A stretch of 64,000 nt of DNA from Aldehydirespirator sp965205155 (GTDB taxonomy: Bacteria > Actinomycetota > Acidimicrobiia > Acidimicrobiales > Aldehydirespiratoraceae). Positions 46,994 through 55,994 of this stretch are shown here, in pieces. Made by a program: the position numbers and the translations under genes. Each line of letters begins with the position of its first letter. Position 1 is the first letter of the stretch. The notes under the pieces are model-generated. The model did not search any database. It saw only the letters and a program-made list of their open reading frames with translations, and was not told where the DNA came from. The DNA lies in NCBI GenBank assembly GCA_965205155.1, contig OZ242033.1, positions 372,001 through 436,000 on the forward strand, given 5' to 3'.

Positions 46994-49144
46994 ATGGGTA
47001 TCATCGCCACGGTGCCGAATGGGCGCGGCGGGCTGTACCGGGCCCGCATCGCCGTCAGCGACGGCCGGATCGCCGATGTGTCCGGGTACCGGAGCGGCGG
47101 CCCCGCCGCCAAGGAGGACCTGGACTTCACCCCCCATGTGGCGCTACCCGGGTTCATCGACCTTCAGGTGAACGGCGCCTTCGGGCACGACATCACCGCC
47201 GACCCGTCGAGCATGTGGGCCATCGGCGCCCGGCTCGCCGAGCACGGAGTGACCGCCTTCCTGCCGACGGTCGTGACCTCCGCACCGGCCCGACGCCAAG
47301 CCGCATACGGGGCGATCCGGTCCCGGCCGCCCGGTTACCGCGGAGCCGAGCCGGTCGGCCTCCACGTCGAGGGCCCTGCGCTGTCGCCGAGCTTCCCGGG
47401 GACGCACCCGCCCGGGCGGCTGGTTCGAGACGCCGACGAGTTCGCCGACGAGATCCTGGCCGAACGGGATGCCGTCACACTGGTGACGCTCGCCCCCGAG
47501 ACGGAGACCGCTCCCGGCGCGATCTCACGGCTCGTCCAGGCCGGCGTCGCGGTGTCGCTCGGACACACCAGCGCCACTGCCGAGCAGACACGAACCGCCC
47601 TGGAGGCCGGAGCGGCCGCGTTCACTCACCTGTTCAACGCCATGGCCCCGCTGCACCATCGAGAGGTCGGCGCAGCCGGCGCCGCGCTGCTGCACCCGGC
47701 CGCGGCGGTGTCGTTGATCGCCGACGGGCACCACCTCAGCGACGAGGCCCTCCTGCTGGCCTGGCGTCTCGCAGGGCCCGGGCGGGTGTGCCTGATAACC
47801 GACGCGGTGGCCGGCATGGCCGCGCCCGCGGGCACCTACCGCATCGGCGACGTGAGCGTGGAGTGCAGCGAGACGGCCCGCAACTCCAACGGCGGGCTGG
47901 CCGGATCGCTGCTCACAATGCCCGAAGCGGCTCGGCGGCTGCGAGCCGTCACAGGAGCTTCCTGGGACGACCTCGCCGCGGCCACAGCGGCCAACCAGGC
48001 CCGCCTGCTCGGCGACTCCGGCCGGGGAGCGTTTCTGCCCGGACGTCGGGCGGACCTCGCCGTGGTCGACGCGCGGCTGCAGCCGGTCGCCACCATCATC
48101 GAGGGCGTGGTCGCCTGGCGCCGTCGAGACCGCGTGGCCGCGGCCGCCACCGCCCCGGCAAGCCCCGTACAGAAGACGCGGGAGCCGGGCCCTGGGGCGA
48201 CTGTCGCAGGGGTCCGTACCAGCGCCCGGGAGGCGCGACCGCGCCGCAGTGACTCCACCCACACTCTGCCGGCCGCCATCGGCGTGGACATCGGGGGGAC
48301 GACCTTCAAGGCGGCCGTATTCGACGGTGCCGTCCTGGGGCCGGTGCGCCGCGGCGCCACGGGCAAGGACAGGCTGGCGGGACAGGTGCTCGCGGAGGTG
48401 CGGGAGGCGATCGACCGCCTGGCAGCCGACGCCCAGACCGAGATCCACTGCCTGGGAATTGCCTGCCCCGGGATCGTCGAGCCCGCGACCGGCAGGGTCG
48501 TCGACGCTACGAACCTGCGGTGGCGGGACGTCGATGTGGCCAGCGGGCTGGGTCGGAACCTCGGTGTTCCAGTCGCCTTGGAACACGACGTGTACCTCGC
48601 GGCGCTGGCCGAATGGGAGACAGGCGCCGGAGTCGGCGCGGCGTCGATGCTGTACGTGTCGGTCGGCACCGGCGTGGCCTCGCGACTGTTCACACACGAC
48701 GCCGGCACCGACCGAGGCAGCGCCAGCCTCGCAGGCGAGATGGGCTTCATCGCCCTCGGGCCGCAGGCGCGCCCTCTAGAGCACGCCGCCTCGGGCACTG
48801 CGATCAAGGCGGCCTATCGGGCCGCGACCGGACGGACGCTCAGGGCTTCTGAGATCATCGCAGCCGCCGGCCGTGACCCGGCCGCGGCCCGGGCCACCGA
48901 CACGGCCATGGGCGCGCTGGCCCAAGGCGTGGCCGCGGCGGTGTGCCTGCAGGACCCCGAGATCGTGGTGCTGGGCGGAGGAGTGCCTGCCGCCGGGGAC
49001 GCCCTGCTGGCAGCCATCGGGCCCCGCGTCGGCGAACTGCTGCGAGAGTTGCGGGCGTCGCCGCCGATCGTCGGCGCGGCCCACGGAGCCCACAGCGGCA
49101 TCGTCGGCGCCGCGCTCCACGCCACCCGCGTCCTGCCGGGATAG
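46994..49144 (+). CDS. Bifunctional N-acetylhexosamine-6-phosphate deacetylase-ROK kinase fusion (NagA/AgaA + NagK/AgaK)
   Basis: A 716-residue two-enzyme fusion. Residues 1-385 are a NagA-type deacetylase: ALPGFIDLQVNGAFGHD (about 50), HVEGPALSPSFPGTHPPG (about 124), GHTSAT (about 195), THLFNAMAPLHHR (about 215), and the catalytic aspartate in LITDAVAGMA (about 270). After an Ala/Pro/Arg-rich linker (about 390-428), residues 430-716 are a ROK sugar kinase: GVDIGGTTFKAAVFDG (phosphate loop), LEHDVYLAALAEW, SVGTGV, and LAGEMGFIALGP. The ROK cysteine zinc loop (CxCGxxGC) is missing. The kinase would phosphorylate the sugar and the other half deacetylate it. No stop or internal start divides them. 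Confidence 0.9.
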   Translation: MGIIATVPNGRGGLYRARIAVSDGRIADVSGYRSGGPAAKEDLDFTPHVALPGFIDLQVNGAFGHDITADPSSMWAIGARLAEHGVTAFLPTVVTSAPARRQAAYGAIRSRPPGYRGAEPVGLHVEGPALSPSFPGTHPPGRLVRDADEFADEILAERDAVTLVTLAPETETAPGAISRLVQAGVAVSLGHTSATAEQTRTALEAGAAAFTHLFNAMAPLHHREVGAAGAALLHPAAAVSLIADGHHLSDEALLLAWRLAGPGRVCLITDAVAGMAAPAGTYRIGDVSVECSETARNSNGGLAGSLLTMPEAARRLRAVTGASWDDLAAATAANQARLLGDSGRGAFLPGRRADLAVVDARLQPVATIIEGVVAWRRRDRVAAAATAPASPVQKTREPGPGATVAGVRTSAREARPRRSDSTHTLPAAIGVDIGGTTFKAAVFDGAVLGPVRRGATGKDRLAGQVLAEVREAIDRLAADAQTEIHCLGIACPGIVEPATGRVVDATNLRWRDVDVASGLGRNLGVPVALEHDVYLAALAEWETGAGVGAASMLYVSVGTGVASRLFTHDAGTDRGSASLAGEMGFIALGPQARPLEHAASGTAIKAAYRAATGRTLRASEIIAAAGRDPAAARATDTAMGALAQGVAAAVCLQDPEIVVLGGGVPAAGDALLAAIGPRVGELLRELRASPPIVGAAHGAHSGIVGAALHATRVLPG

Positions 49145-49253
49145 AGGCGCCGCTGGCTGCGCCAGACGGACCCGCAAGGCGTCTACGACACGGCCGGAGG
49201 CGTCCTGTGGGCCCTGCATGACCAGCTGGCAGCACCACCAGCAGGTGTTCGCC

Positions 49254-50312
49254 CTACAGCAGGCCCAGCTCCAGCAGCTGGGGCTCGAACCCGATGCCCG
49301 GTCCGTCCGGCACTGTCGCGGCACCGTCCGGGCCCACCAGCGGATCGAACACCGCCGGGTTCTGCAGCACGAACGACTCGTAGTAGGTGCAGTTGGGTAT
49401 GGCCGCGCACAGCTGGAGGTTGAGGATCCCCCCGGCGTGCACCTCGGCAGTTGTGCCGAACCCGTCGGCGATGTGGGCGATGCGCATAGCGCCGGTCACG
49501 CCGCCGTACAGGTGATACCCGGTCCGGATCAGGTCGCAGGCTCCGGTGTGGAGCCATTCGGTGGCCGCGTAGTGGGCTCCGTCAATGACCTCGGCACCCA
49601 GCACCGGAATGTCCAGGTCGGCGGTCAGGCGACGGTACGGCTCGATGGCGAACTCGATCATCGGCTCCTCGTACCAGAGGTACGCGGCCTCCTCAAGGGC
49701 CCGGCCCAGCGCCAGCGCCTCGTGGTAGCGGAACCCGCCCGAGGCGTCGAACATCAACTCCACCCCGTCGCCCACGTGGGCGCGCAGCTCCTGGGCCAGT
49801 CGGACGTCGCGGCGCCAGTCGCCCCAGGCGTGCAGCTTGATGGCGCCGAACCCGGCCTCCAGGCACTGGTCGGCCACGTCGAGGTACTCCGGAACGGAGG
49901 CGAACGTGGCCGTGCTGGCGTACGCGGGCACCTTCGACCGGTAGCCGCCGAGCACCTCGAACAGCGGCAGCCCCGCGACCTTGGCGGTGATGTCCCAGCA
50001 GGCCACGTCCAGCGCACCGAAGACGTGCAGCGGGAACTGCTCGACGCGGTCGTGCTCCCAGGCTCGATGCCACAGCAGCTCCTTGCGCAGCGGGTCGGCG
50101 CCGAGCGCGAGCCGGCGTATCTGGTCGAGGTAGGCCTGCACAGCCCGGCCCTGGTAGCCGACTGGGCTCCAACCGTCGGGGCCGTCGTCGGTGCTCACCT
50201 GCAGCCACCCGTCCCAGATCGGACCGTCGTGGAAGGGCAGGCCGTCCCGCCAGCGGACGGGCGCGATGCCGTCGCGGCGCAGGACGTGCAACTCCACGTT
50301 CGTGATCCTCAT
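49254..50312 (-). CDS. Enolase-superfamily sugar-acid dehydratase/racemase (MR/MLE group)
   Basis: A 352-residue mandelate racemase/muconate lactonising-type enzyme. The N-terminal capping domain covers about residues 1-115. In the barrel, the KxH base is in IKLHAWGD (about 160). Magnesium ligands are in MFDASGG (about 187), WYEEPM (about 213) and LGAEVID (about 238), with EVHAGG (about 290) supplying the second-side histidine. Substrates of this group are aldonic or aldaric acids; the specific one is unknown. The start is ATG at 50312, overlapping the fuconate dehydratase stop as ATGA, which points to linked roles in the fucose module. Confidence 0.85.
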   Translation of the reverse strand: MRITNVELHVLRRDGIAPVRWRDGLPFHDGPIWDGWLQVSTDDGPDGWSPVGYQGRAVQAYLDQIRRLALGADPLRKELLWHRAWEHDRVEQFPLHVFGALDVACWDITAKVAGLPLFEVLGGYRSKVPAYASTATFASVPEYLDVADQCLEAGFGAIKLHAWGDWRRDVRLAQELRAHVGDGVELMFDASGGFRYHEALALGRALEEAAYLWYEEPMIEFAIEPYRRLTADLDIPVLGAEVIDGAHYAATEWLHTGACDLIRTGYHLYGGVTGAMRIAHIADGFGTTAEVHAGGILNLQLCAAIPNCTYYESFVLQNPAVFDPLVGPDGAATVPDGPGIGFEPQLLELGLL

Positions 50313-51655
50313 TGCCGGGCCTGCCGGTCAACGAGGCGCGGCGTGCTGCGGGATGTCGCGTCCGGATGCCATTCCGTGCCGTGGGGGTGGGCGAAGGCCC
50401 GCTCGATGCCGGCTGCGAAGGCGGTGCTGGCGCCGGGTCGAGCAGGCAGACGGTAGCGGCCGGCGCTGACCGTCACGGGGTCGGCCATGTGCTCGTGGAG
50501 ATGATCGACGTACTCGAGCGTGAGCCGGTCCGGATCGGCGGCGACGCTGATGGCGTTGAAGAAGGCGAAGTGCTGGACCGCCTCGCACAGGCCGACACCT
50601 CCGGCGTGGGGGATGACATCGATGCCCGCGTGGGCCGCCAGCAGGATCATGGCCACGATGTCACTCACTCCCGCGACCCTGGTGGCATCGATCTGGAGGA
50701 TGCTCGCGCCCTTGAGCTGGAGAAGCTGCTTGGCCAGCACCGGGTTGGCCAGATGCTCGCCGGTGGCCACCGGCACCGGATGCACCGCCTCCGCAATGGC
50801 GGCGTGGCCGGCCACGTCGTCGGGATGGGTCGGCTCCTCCACCCATCGCAGGCCGAACCCGGCGAGCCGTCCGATGGCGGCGATGGCCTCGCCCACTCCC
50901 CAGCGCTGGTTGGCGTCCACCGCGATGGCGATGCCGGGCCCCACCGCCTCGCGGGCCAGATGGAGTCGCCTGCGGTCGGCGTCGGTGTCGGCGCCCACCT
51001 TGAGCTTGATGGTGTCGAAGCCGGCCGAGACAGCCTCGCGGCACAGGCGGGCGAGCTTGGCGTCGTCGTATCCGAGCCAGCCCGGCGACGTGGCGTAGGC
51101 CGCCATGCCGTTGCGGCTCAGCGCGTCGATCCTGGCGGCACGCTCTGGGCTGCGCTCCTCAAGGATCTCGCGGGCCTGTCCGGGATCCAGAAAGTCCCGC
51201 AGGTAGGTCCAGTCCACAAGATCCACCACCCGGCGCGGCTCGAGCCGCGCCAGCGTCCTCCACAGCGGCCGACCCTCGCGCTTGGCCCTCAGATCCCACA
51301 CGGCATTGACCACCGCACCGATGGCCATGTGCATCACGCCCTTGTCCGGCCCGAGCCAGCGCAGCTGGCTGTCGCCGGTGAGCTCGCGGTGCACCGCGGC
51401 GGGATCCTCCACGAGCGCGTCCACATCGCGGCCTTCGAGCCGCTCGGCCACCGCCCGGACGGCCGCGGCCTGGACATCGTTGCCGCGACCGATCGTGAAC
51501 ACGAACCCGCACCCCTTGAGCCCGTCGTCGGAGGTGAGCAGCTCCAGGTAGGCGGCCGAGTAGTCGGGGTCGAGATTTATGGCGTCGGAACCGTCGAGGC
51601 TCCTGCTGGTCGGGAACCGCAGATCGGTAACGGCCGCTCCTGAGATGGTGCCCAT
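50309..51655 (-). CDS. L-fuconate dehydratase
   Basis: An enolase-superfamily dehydratase of about 448 residues. It carries segments typical of L-fuconate dehydratase (human ENOSF1 and bacterial FucD): DGSDAINLDPDYSAAYLEL near the N-terminus, LVDWTYLRDFL in the long insertion at about 175, the KxK base in IKLKVGAD (about 238), metal ligands in VDANQRW, WVEEPTHPDD and TGEH, and HAGGVGLCEAVQH (about 370). It removes water from L-fuconate to give 2-keto-3-deoxy-L-fuconate. The ATG at 51655 is preferred; an upstream ATG at 51715 would cross into the divergent gene. It is divergent from the aldo/keto reductase with 32 bases between starts. Confidence 0.8.
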   Translation of the reverse strand: MGTISGAAVTDLRFPTSRSLDGSDAINLDPDYSAAYLELLTSDDGLKGCGFVFTIGRGNDVQAAAVRAVAERLEGRDVDALVEDPAAVHRELTGDSQLRWLGPDKGVMHMAIGAVVNAVWDLRAKREGRPLWRTLARLEPRRVVDLVDWTYLRDFLDPGQAREILEERSPERAARIDALSRNGMAAYATSPGWLGYDDAKLARLCREAVSAGFDTIKLKVGADTDADRRRLHLAREAVGPGIAIAVDANQRWGVGEAIAAIGRLAGFGLRWVEEPTHPDDVAGHAAIAEAVHPVPVATGEHLANPVLAKQLLQLKGASILQIDATRVAGVSDIVAMILLAAHAGIDVIPHAGGVGLCEAVQHFAFFNAISVAADPDRLTLEYVDHLHEHMADPVTVSAGRYRLPARPGASTAFAAGIERAFAHPHGTEWHPDATSRSTPRLVDRQARQ

Positions 51656-51687
51656 CGGGCTCACGCTAATCGCTAAGGTCCTGCCTT

Positions 51688-52680
51688 GTGAGCGAATCTG
51701 CGCGTACGGGTTCAATATTGAGCGAACCCGACCGGTGCGGGGCGCGGGAACGGGCCCCTCTCCCCGCTGTGGGCCTAGGAACGGCGCCGCTCGGAGGGCT
51801 GTACACCGAGGTGGCCCTCGACGATGCGGTCGCGACGGTCCAGGCCGCGGTCGATGCCGGCTACCGGTACTTCGACACCGCGCCCCTGTACGGATACGGC
51901 GCCGCTGAGCGGGCGCTCGGGATCGCCCTGAGCACCGATGCCGACGAGGTCGCCGTATCCACCAAGGTCGGCCGCATGATCAACGAGGACGCTCCCCCGG
52001 CACCGGACGACATGTACGCGGTCGCCGCCGGCGCGGCGTCGTGGGACTTCTCAGCCGACGGGGTCCGCCGGTCGCTGGATGCGAGCCTGGAACGGCTGGG
52101 CCGCAGCTTCGTCGATGTCGTCTATATTCACGACCCCGACGAGCACGCTCGCCAAGCCCTTGATGAGGCCTACCCCGCGCTGGAGCGACTGCGCTCGGAG
52201 GGGACGATCGGCGCGATCGGCGTGGGAATGAACGAGCCCGGGCTTCCGGCCAGATTCGTGGCCGAGACCGATATCGACGCGGTCCTGATCGCGGGCCGCT
52301 ACACGCTGCTCGACCGGTCCGCTCAGCCGGAGCTGTTCGCCGCGACCGAGGCCCGTGGCGTTCATGTGGCGGCCGCCGGGGTCTACAACTCGGGCATACT
52401 CACCGGCGTCGAACAGGAGCCGCACTTCGATTACGCGGCCGCCCCGAGGCGGATCCTCGAACGCGCCCACAAGCTGGCAGCGGTGTGCGAGGCACACGGC
52501 GTCTCGTTGGCGGCCGCAGCGGTGCGCTTCGTAGTCCAGTGCGAGGCAGTCGACACCGTGGTGGTCGGGGCCCGCAGCCCCGCAGAGGCGGTGCAGAACT
52601 GGTCGCGCCTGCACCGCGACCTGCCCGAGGAACTGTGGCCCGCCCTGGAGGATGCGCTCCACGACGAGGGGGTGGGGTGA
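51688..52680 (+). CDS. Aldo/keto reductase (L-fucose / D-threo-aldose dehydrogenase-like)
   Basis: A 330-residue NAD(P)-dependent aldo/keto reductase. The catalytic tetrad is visible: Asp and Tyr in YFDTAPLYGYG (about 61-70), Lys in VSTKVGRM (about 92) and His in VYIHDPDEH (about 148). The VVVGARSPAEAVQNW segment at the C-terminus binds the cofactor 2'-phosphate/adenine side. The D-threo-aldose 1-dehydrogenase branch oxidises L-fucose to L-fucono-1,5-lactone and is usually found with a COG3618 lactonase, as here three bases downstream. GTG start at 51688. An N-terminal 30 residues precede the barrel. Confidence 0.8.
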   Translation: MSESARTGSILSEPDRCGARERAPLPAVGLGTAPLGGLYTEVALDDAVATVQAAVDAGYRYFDTAPLYGYGAAERALGIALSTDADEVAVSTKVGRMINEDAPPAPDDMYAVAAGAASWDFSADGVRRSLDASLERLGRSFVDVVYIHDPDEHARQALDEAYPALERLRSEGTIGAIGVGMNEPGLPARFVAETDIDAVLIAGRYTLLDRSAQPELFAATEARGVHVAAAGVYNSGILTGVEQEPHFDYAAAPRRILERAHKLAAVCEAHGVSLAAAAVRFVVQCEAVDTVVVGARSPAEAVQNWSRLHRDLPEELWPALEDALHDEGVG

Positions 52681-52683
52681 ACG

Positions 52684-53517
52684 ATGTGGATCGACGCCCA
52701 CCACCACCTCTGGGATCCGGCTCAGCGGTCCCAACCCTGGATGGATCCCGAGTGGCCCATCAACCGCGCCTTCGGCCCTCGGGATCTGCGCGAGGCCGTG
52801 GCGGGCACGCAGGTCGGCGCCACCGTCGCGGTGCAGACGGCCTCCAGCCTCGACGAGACGGCCGAACTGCTCAGCCTGGCCGCGTTGGATCCGCTGGTCG
52901 AGGGGGTGGTGGGCTGGCTCGACCTCGAAGCCGATGTGCAGAACCAACTCGACCACCTGGCGGCCTCGCATCCGGTGCGATGGCTAGTCGGCGTGCGCCA
53001 CCAGGCCGAGAACGAGCCCGACCCCGGCTGGCTCAGCCGGGAGGCGGTCGTCTCGTCGGTACGGGTCCTCGGCCAGCGCGGCCTCGCCTGCGACCTGCTG
53101 GTGAGGCCGCATCAACTCCCGGCGGCGATCGACTTGGCTCGACGCACCGAATCGACGACACGCCTCGTGCTTGACCACTGCGGGAAGCCCCCAATCGGCT
53201 CCGACCTCAGCAAATGGGTCGCCTCCGTGCGCGAGTTGGCCCGCATGGACCACGTCGCCTGCAAGCTGTCAGGGCTGGTCACGGAGGCCGACTGGCGGCG
53301 CTGGACGCCCGCTGAGCTGGCACCGGTCGCCGAGGCCGTGCTGGAGTGCTTCGGACCCCGGAGAGTCATGTTCGGCTCCGACTGGCCGGTGTGCCTGCTG
53401 GCCGCCTCCTACGAGCAGGTCGCCCGGGTCGCCGAGACCCTGGTGGAGAGCCTCAGTCCCGTGGAGCAGCAGCACATATTCGCAGACACCGCCCGGGCCT
53501 GGTACCGCCTGCCATGA
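52684..53517 (+). CDS. L-fuconolactone hydrolase-like amidohydrolase (COG3618)
   Basis: A 277-residue amidohydrolase-2 protein. The metal-binding pair HHHLWDP lies at residues 6-12; DHCGKPP (about 161) and FGSDWPVCL (about 225) follow, giving the histidine and the catalytic aspartate. This pattern is shared by 4-sulfomuconolactone and L-fucono-1,5-lactone hydrolases (COG3618). It follows the aldo/keto reductase by three bases and probably opens the lactone it makes, giving L-fuconate for the dehydratase on the other strand. The start is ATG at 52684. Confidence 0.85.
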   Translation: MWIDAHHHLWDPAQRSQPWMDPEWPINRAFGPRDLREAVAGTQVGATVAVQTASSLDETAELLSLAALDPLVEGVVGWLDLEADVQNQLDHLAASHPVRWLVGVRHQAENEPDPGWLSREAVVSSVRVLGQRGLACDLLVRPHQLPAAIDLARRTESTTRLVLDHCGKPPIGSDLSKWVASVRELARMDHVACKLSGLVTEADWRRWTPAELAPVAEAVLECFGPRRVMFGSDWPVCLLAASYEQVARVAETLVESLSPVEQQHIFADTARAWYRLP

Positions 53518-53576
53518 CGGACGCAGAGGAACTCCGCCCCTAGGCCGCCCGGCGCGCCCCCGGCAGGGCGGGGCAG

Positions 53577-53939
53577 CTACTCGGGGGCCTCGTCTCCCGG
53601 CTCGGGCTCCTCGTCTTGGGACGCCGACAGGTAGGCCGCCAGCATGTCGCTCAACTCCGCCAGGCGCCTCATTTCGCCCTTGGACTGCTCGCAGGCCTCG
53701 ACCAGAGCCTCCGTGGCCCGGTTGGTGGCCTCGTAGGACGTCTCGGAGAAGTCGTGGAGCCCGGACGCGACCGTGCGCAGAGCTTCCGCGGCCACCCTGG
53801 ACTCTCGCTGGAGGCCTGCGACGATGACGCTCTTTCTCTCTATCGTCCTCTCGGTGCGCCTTGCCATCTCTGCCAACTCACGTGCGGTGTTGGCCATGTA
53901 TTGCGGGAAATCATCTGAAAACTCACCAATTGCAGCCAT
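53577..53939 (-). CDS. Small helical protein of unknown function
   Basis: About 120 residues with no recognised family. The body (residues 15-105) is rich in Glu, Arg and Ala in heptad-like spacing and is predicted by eye to be one or two long helices or a coiled coil. The tail (SQDEEPEPGDEAPE) is acidic. There is no signal peptide or membrane segment. The start is ATG at 53939 (MAAIGEFSDDF); an upstream start at 53969 would add ten residues. It stands alone between the fucose module and ilvD. Confidence 0.65.
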   Translation of the reverse strand: MAAIGEFSDDFPQYMANTARELAEMARRTERTIERKSVIVAGLQRESRVAAEALRTVASGLHDFSETSYEATNRATEALVEACEQSKGEMRRLAELSDMLAAYLSASQDEEPEPGDEAPE

Positions 53940-54114
53940 ATGACAATCGTACCGCGACACGAGACACAATCACAATCCAGGATCAGCGGCGGACGCCAGG
54001 CGGGGGATGCGGGTGTTCGACTTGCGAGCGAGTAGGGCGAAGCCCGTGCGAGCAGGCGGACACCTGCAGCGCCCGCCGTTCCCCACCACGGCAGAGTTCG
54101 GTAGCCTGAGAACT

Positions 54115-55965
54115 ATGGGGCAGCTTCGATCACACACCACCACGCAGGGCCGGAACCAGGCCGGAGCCCGCGCCCTGTGGCGAGCCACCGGCATGACCGA
54201 CGACGACTTCAGCAAGCCCATCGTGGCGGTGGCCAACTCCTTCACCCAGTTCGTGCCCGGCCACGTGCACCTGAAGGATCTCGGCCAGCTCGTGGCCGGC
54301 GAGATCGCGGCCGCGGGCGGGGTGGCCAAGGAGTTCAACACCATCGCGGTGGACGACGGCATCGCCATGGGCCACGACGGGATGCTCTACAGCCTCCCCA
54401 GCCGGGACCTCATCGCCGACTCGGTCGAGTACATGGTGAACGCCCACTGCGCCGACGCGCTGGTGTGCATCTCCAACTGCGACAAGATCACCCCGGGCAT
54501 GCTGATCGCGGCCATGCGGCTCAACGTCCCTACCGTGTTCGTGTCGGGCGGGCCGATGGAGGCCGGCAAGACCAAGCTGGCCGGGGTGAGCGTGAAGCTC
54601 GACCTGATAAACCCAATGATCTCCGCCGGCGACTCCTCGGTCAGCGACGAGGACCTCCTGGAGATGGAGCGCTCGGCCTGCCCCACCTGCGGGTCCTGCT
54701 CGGGCATGTTCACCGCCAACTCCATGAACTGCCTCACCGAGGCGCTGGGGCTGTCGCTGCCCGGCAACGGCACGGTGCTGGCCACCCACTCCGACCGCCG
54801 GGAGCTGTTCTGCGAGGCCGGCCGGCGGGTGGTCGACCTGGCCCGCCGCTGCTACGAGAAGGACGACGATTCGGTCCTGCCCCGCTCCATCGCCACCAAG
54901 ACCGCCTTCGAGAACGCCATGCGCCTGGACATCGCCATGGGCGGCTCCACCAACACCGTGCTCCACATCCTGGCTGCGGCCCGCGAGGGCGAGGTGGACT
55001 TCACCATGGCCGACATCGACCGGCTCAGCCGAAGCACCCCCAACATCTGCAAGGTGGCCCCGTCCACCGCCGAGTACCACGTCGAGGACGTGCACCGGGC
55101 CGGGGGGATCATGGGCATCCTGGGAGAGCTCGACCGGGGCGGGCTGCTCGAGACGTCGGTCCCGACGGTGCACTCGGCCACGCTGGCCGACGCGCTCGAG
55201 GTGTGGGACGTTATGCGGGGCCCGTCCAGCGAGGTGGTCGAGTTCTTCCGGGCCGGACCGGCCGGCATCCCCACCCAGGAGGCGTTCAGCCAGTCCACCC
55301 GGTGGCCGACGCTCGACACCGACCGCGACAACGGCTGCATCCGCTCGGTGGCCAACCCCTACAACGCCGACGGCGGGCTGGCCGTGCTCTACGGCAACAT
55401 CGCCGTCGACGGCTGCATCATCAAGACCGCCGGCGTGGACGAGTCGATCTTCAGGTTCTCCGGCCCGGCCAGGGTGTTCGAGAGCCAGGACGAGGCGTGC
55501 GACGGGATCCTCGACGAGGAGCACGGGATCCGGGCCGGCGATGTGGTGGTCGTGCGTTACGAGGGCCCCCGGGGCGGCCCCGGCATGCAGGAGATGCTCT
55601 ACCCGACGTCGTACATCAAGTCCCGCGGGCTGGGCAAGCAGTGCGCGCTGTTCACCGACGGCCGGTTCTCGGGCGGGACGTCGGGCCTGTCGATCGGCCA
55701 CGCATCGCCCGAAGCGGCCGAGGGCGGAGCGATAGCACTGATCCGCGACGGCGACATCATCGACATCGACATTCCGAACCGCACGGTGAACCTCAGGGTG
55801 GACGGCGCCGAGCTCGGCCGGCGCCGAGCCGAGGAGGACGCCCGTGAAGACGGCTGGAGGCCCGGGATCCGCCAGCGCCAGGTCTCAGCCGCGCTGCGGG
55901 CCTACGCCGCCATGGCCACGTCCGCCGACAAGGGCGCGGTGCGCGACGTCGACCGGCTCACTTAG
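54115..55965 (+). CDS. ilvD: Dihydroxy-acid dehydratase
   Basis: An iron-sulfur dehydratase that forms 2-keto acids in valine, isoleucine and pantothenate synthesis. The 616-residue protein has cluster cysteines in CISNCDKITPGM (about 120-131) and CPTCGSCSGMFTANSMN (about 192-208). The C-terminal TDGRFSGGTSGLSIGHASPE block is also present. The start is ATG at 54115 (MGQLRSHTT), directly before the SHTTTQGRNQAGARAL opening that is conserved in IlvD. Regions upstream in frame are low-complexity. It is the last rightward gene before malic enzyme, whose stop is 30 bases away. Confidence 0.96.
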   Translation: MGQLRSHTTTQGRNQAGARALWRATGMTDDDFSKPIVAVANSFTQFVPGHVHLKDLGQLVAGEIAAAGGVAKEFNTIAVDDGIAMGHDGMLYSLPSRDLIADSVEYMVNAHCADALVCISNCDKITPGMLIAAMRLNVPTVFVSGGPMEAGKTKLAGVSVKLDLINPMISAGDSSVSDEDLLEMERSACPTCGSCSGMFTANSMNCLTEALGLSLPGNGTVLATHSDRRELFCEAGRRVVDLARRCYEKDDDSVLPRSIATKTAFENAMRLDIAMGGSTNTVLHILAAAREGEVDFTMADIDRLSRSTPNICKVAPSTAEYHVEDVHRAGGIMGILGELDRGGLLETSVPTVHSATLADALEVWDVMRGPSSEVVEFFRAGPAGIPTQEAFSQSTRWPTLDTDRDNGCIRSVANPYNADGGLAVLYGNIAVDGCIIKTAGVDESIFRFSGPARVFESQDEACDGILDEEHGIRAGDVVVVRYEGPRGGPGMQEMLYPTSYIKSRGLGKQCALFTDGRFSGGTSGLSIGHASPEAAEGGAIALIRDGDIIDIDIPNRTVNLRVDGAELGRRRAEEDAREDGWRPGIRQRQVSAALRAYAAMATSADKGAVRDVDRLT

Positions 55966-55994
55966 CCGCGCTCGCGCTAGAGCCGGTCGGGGAG

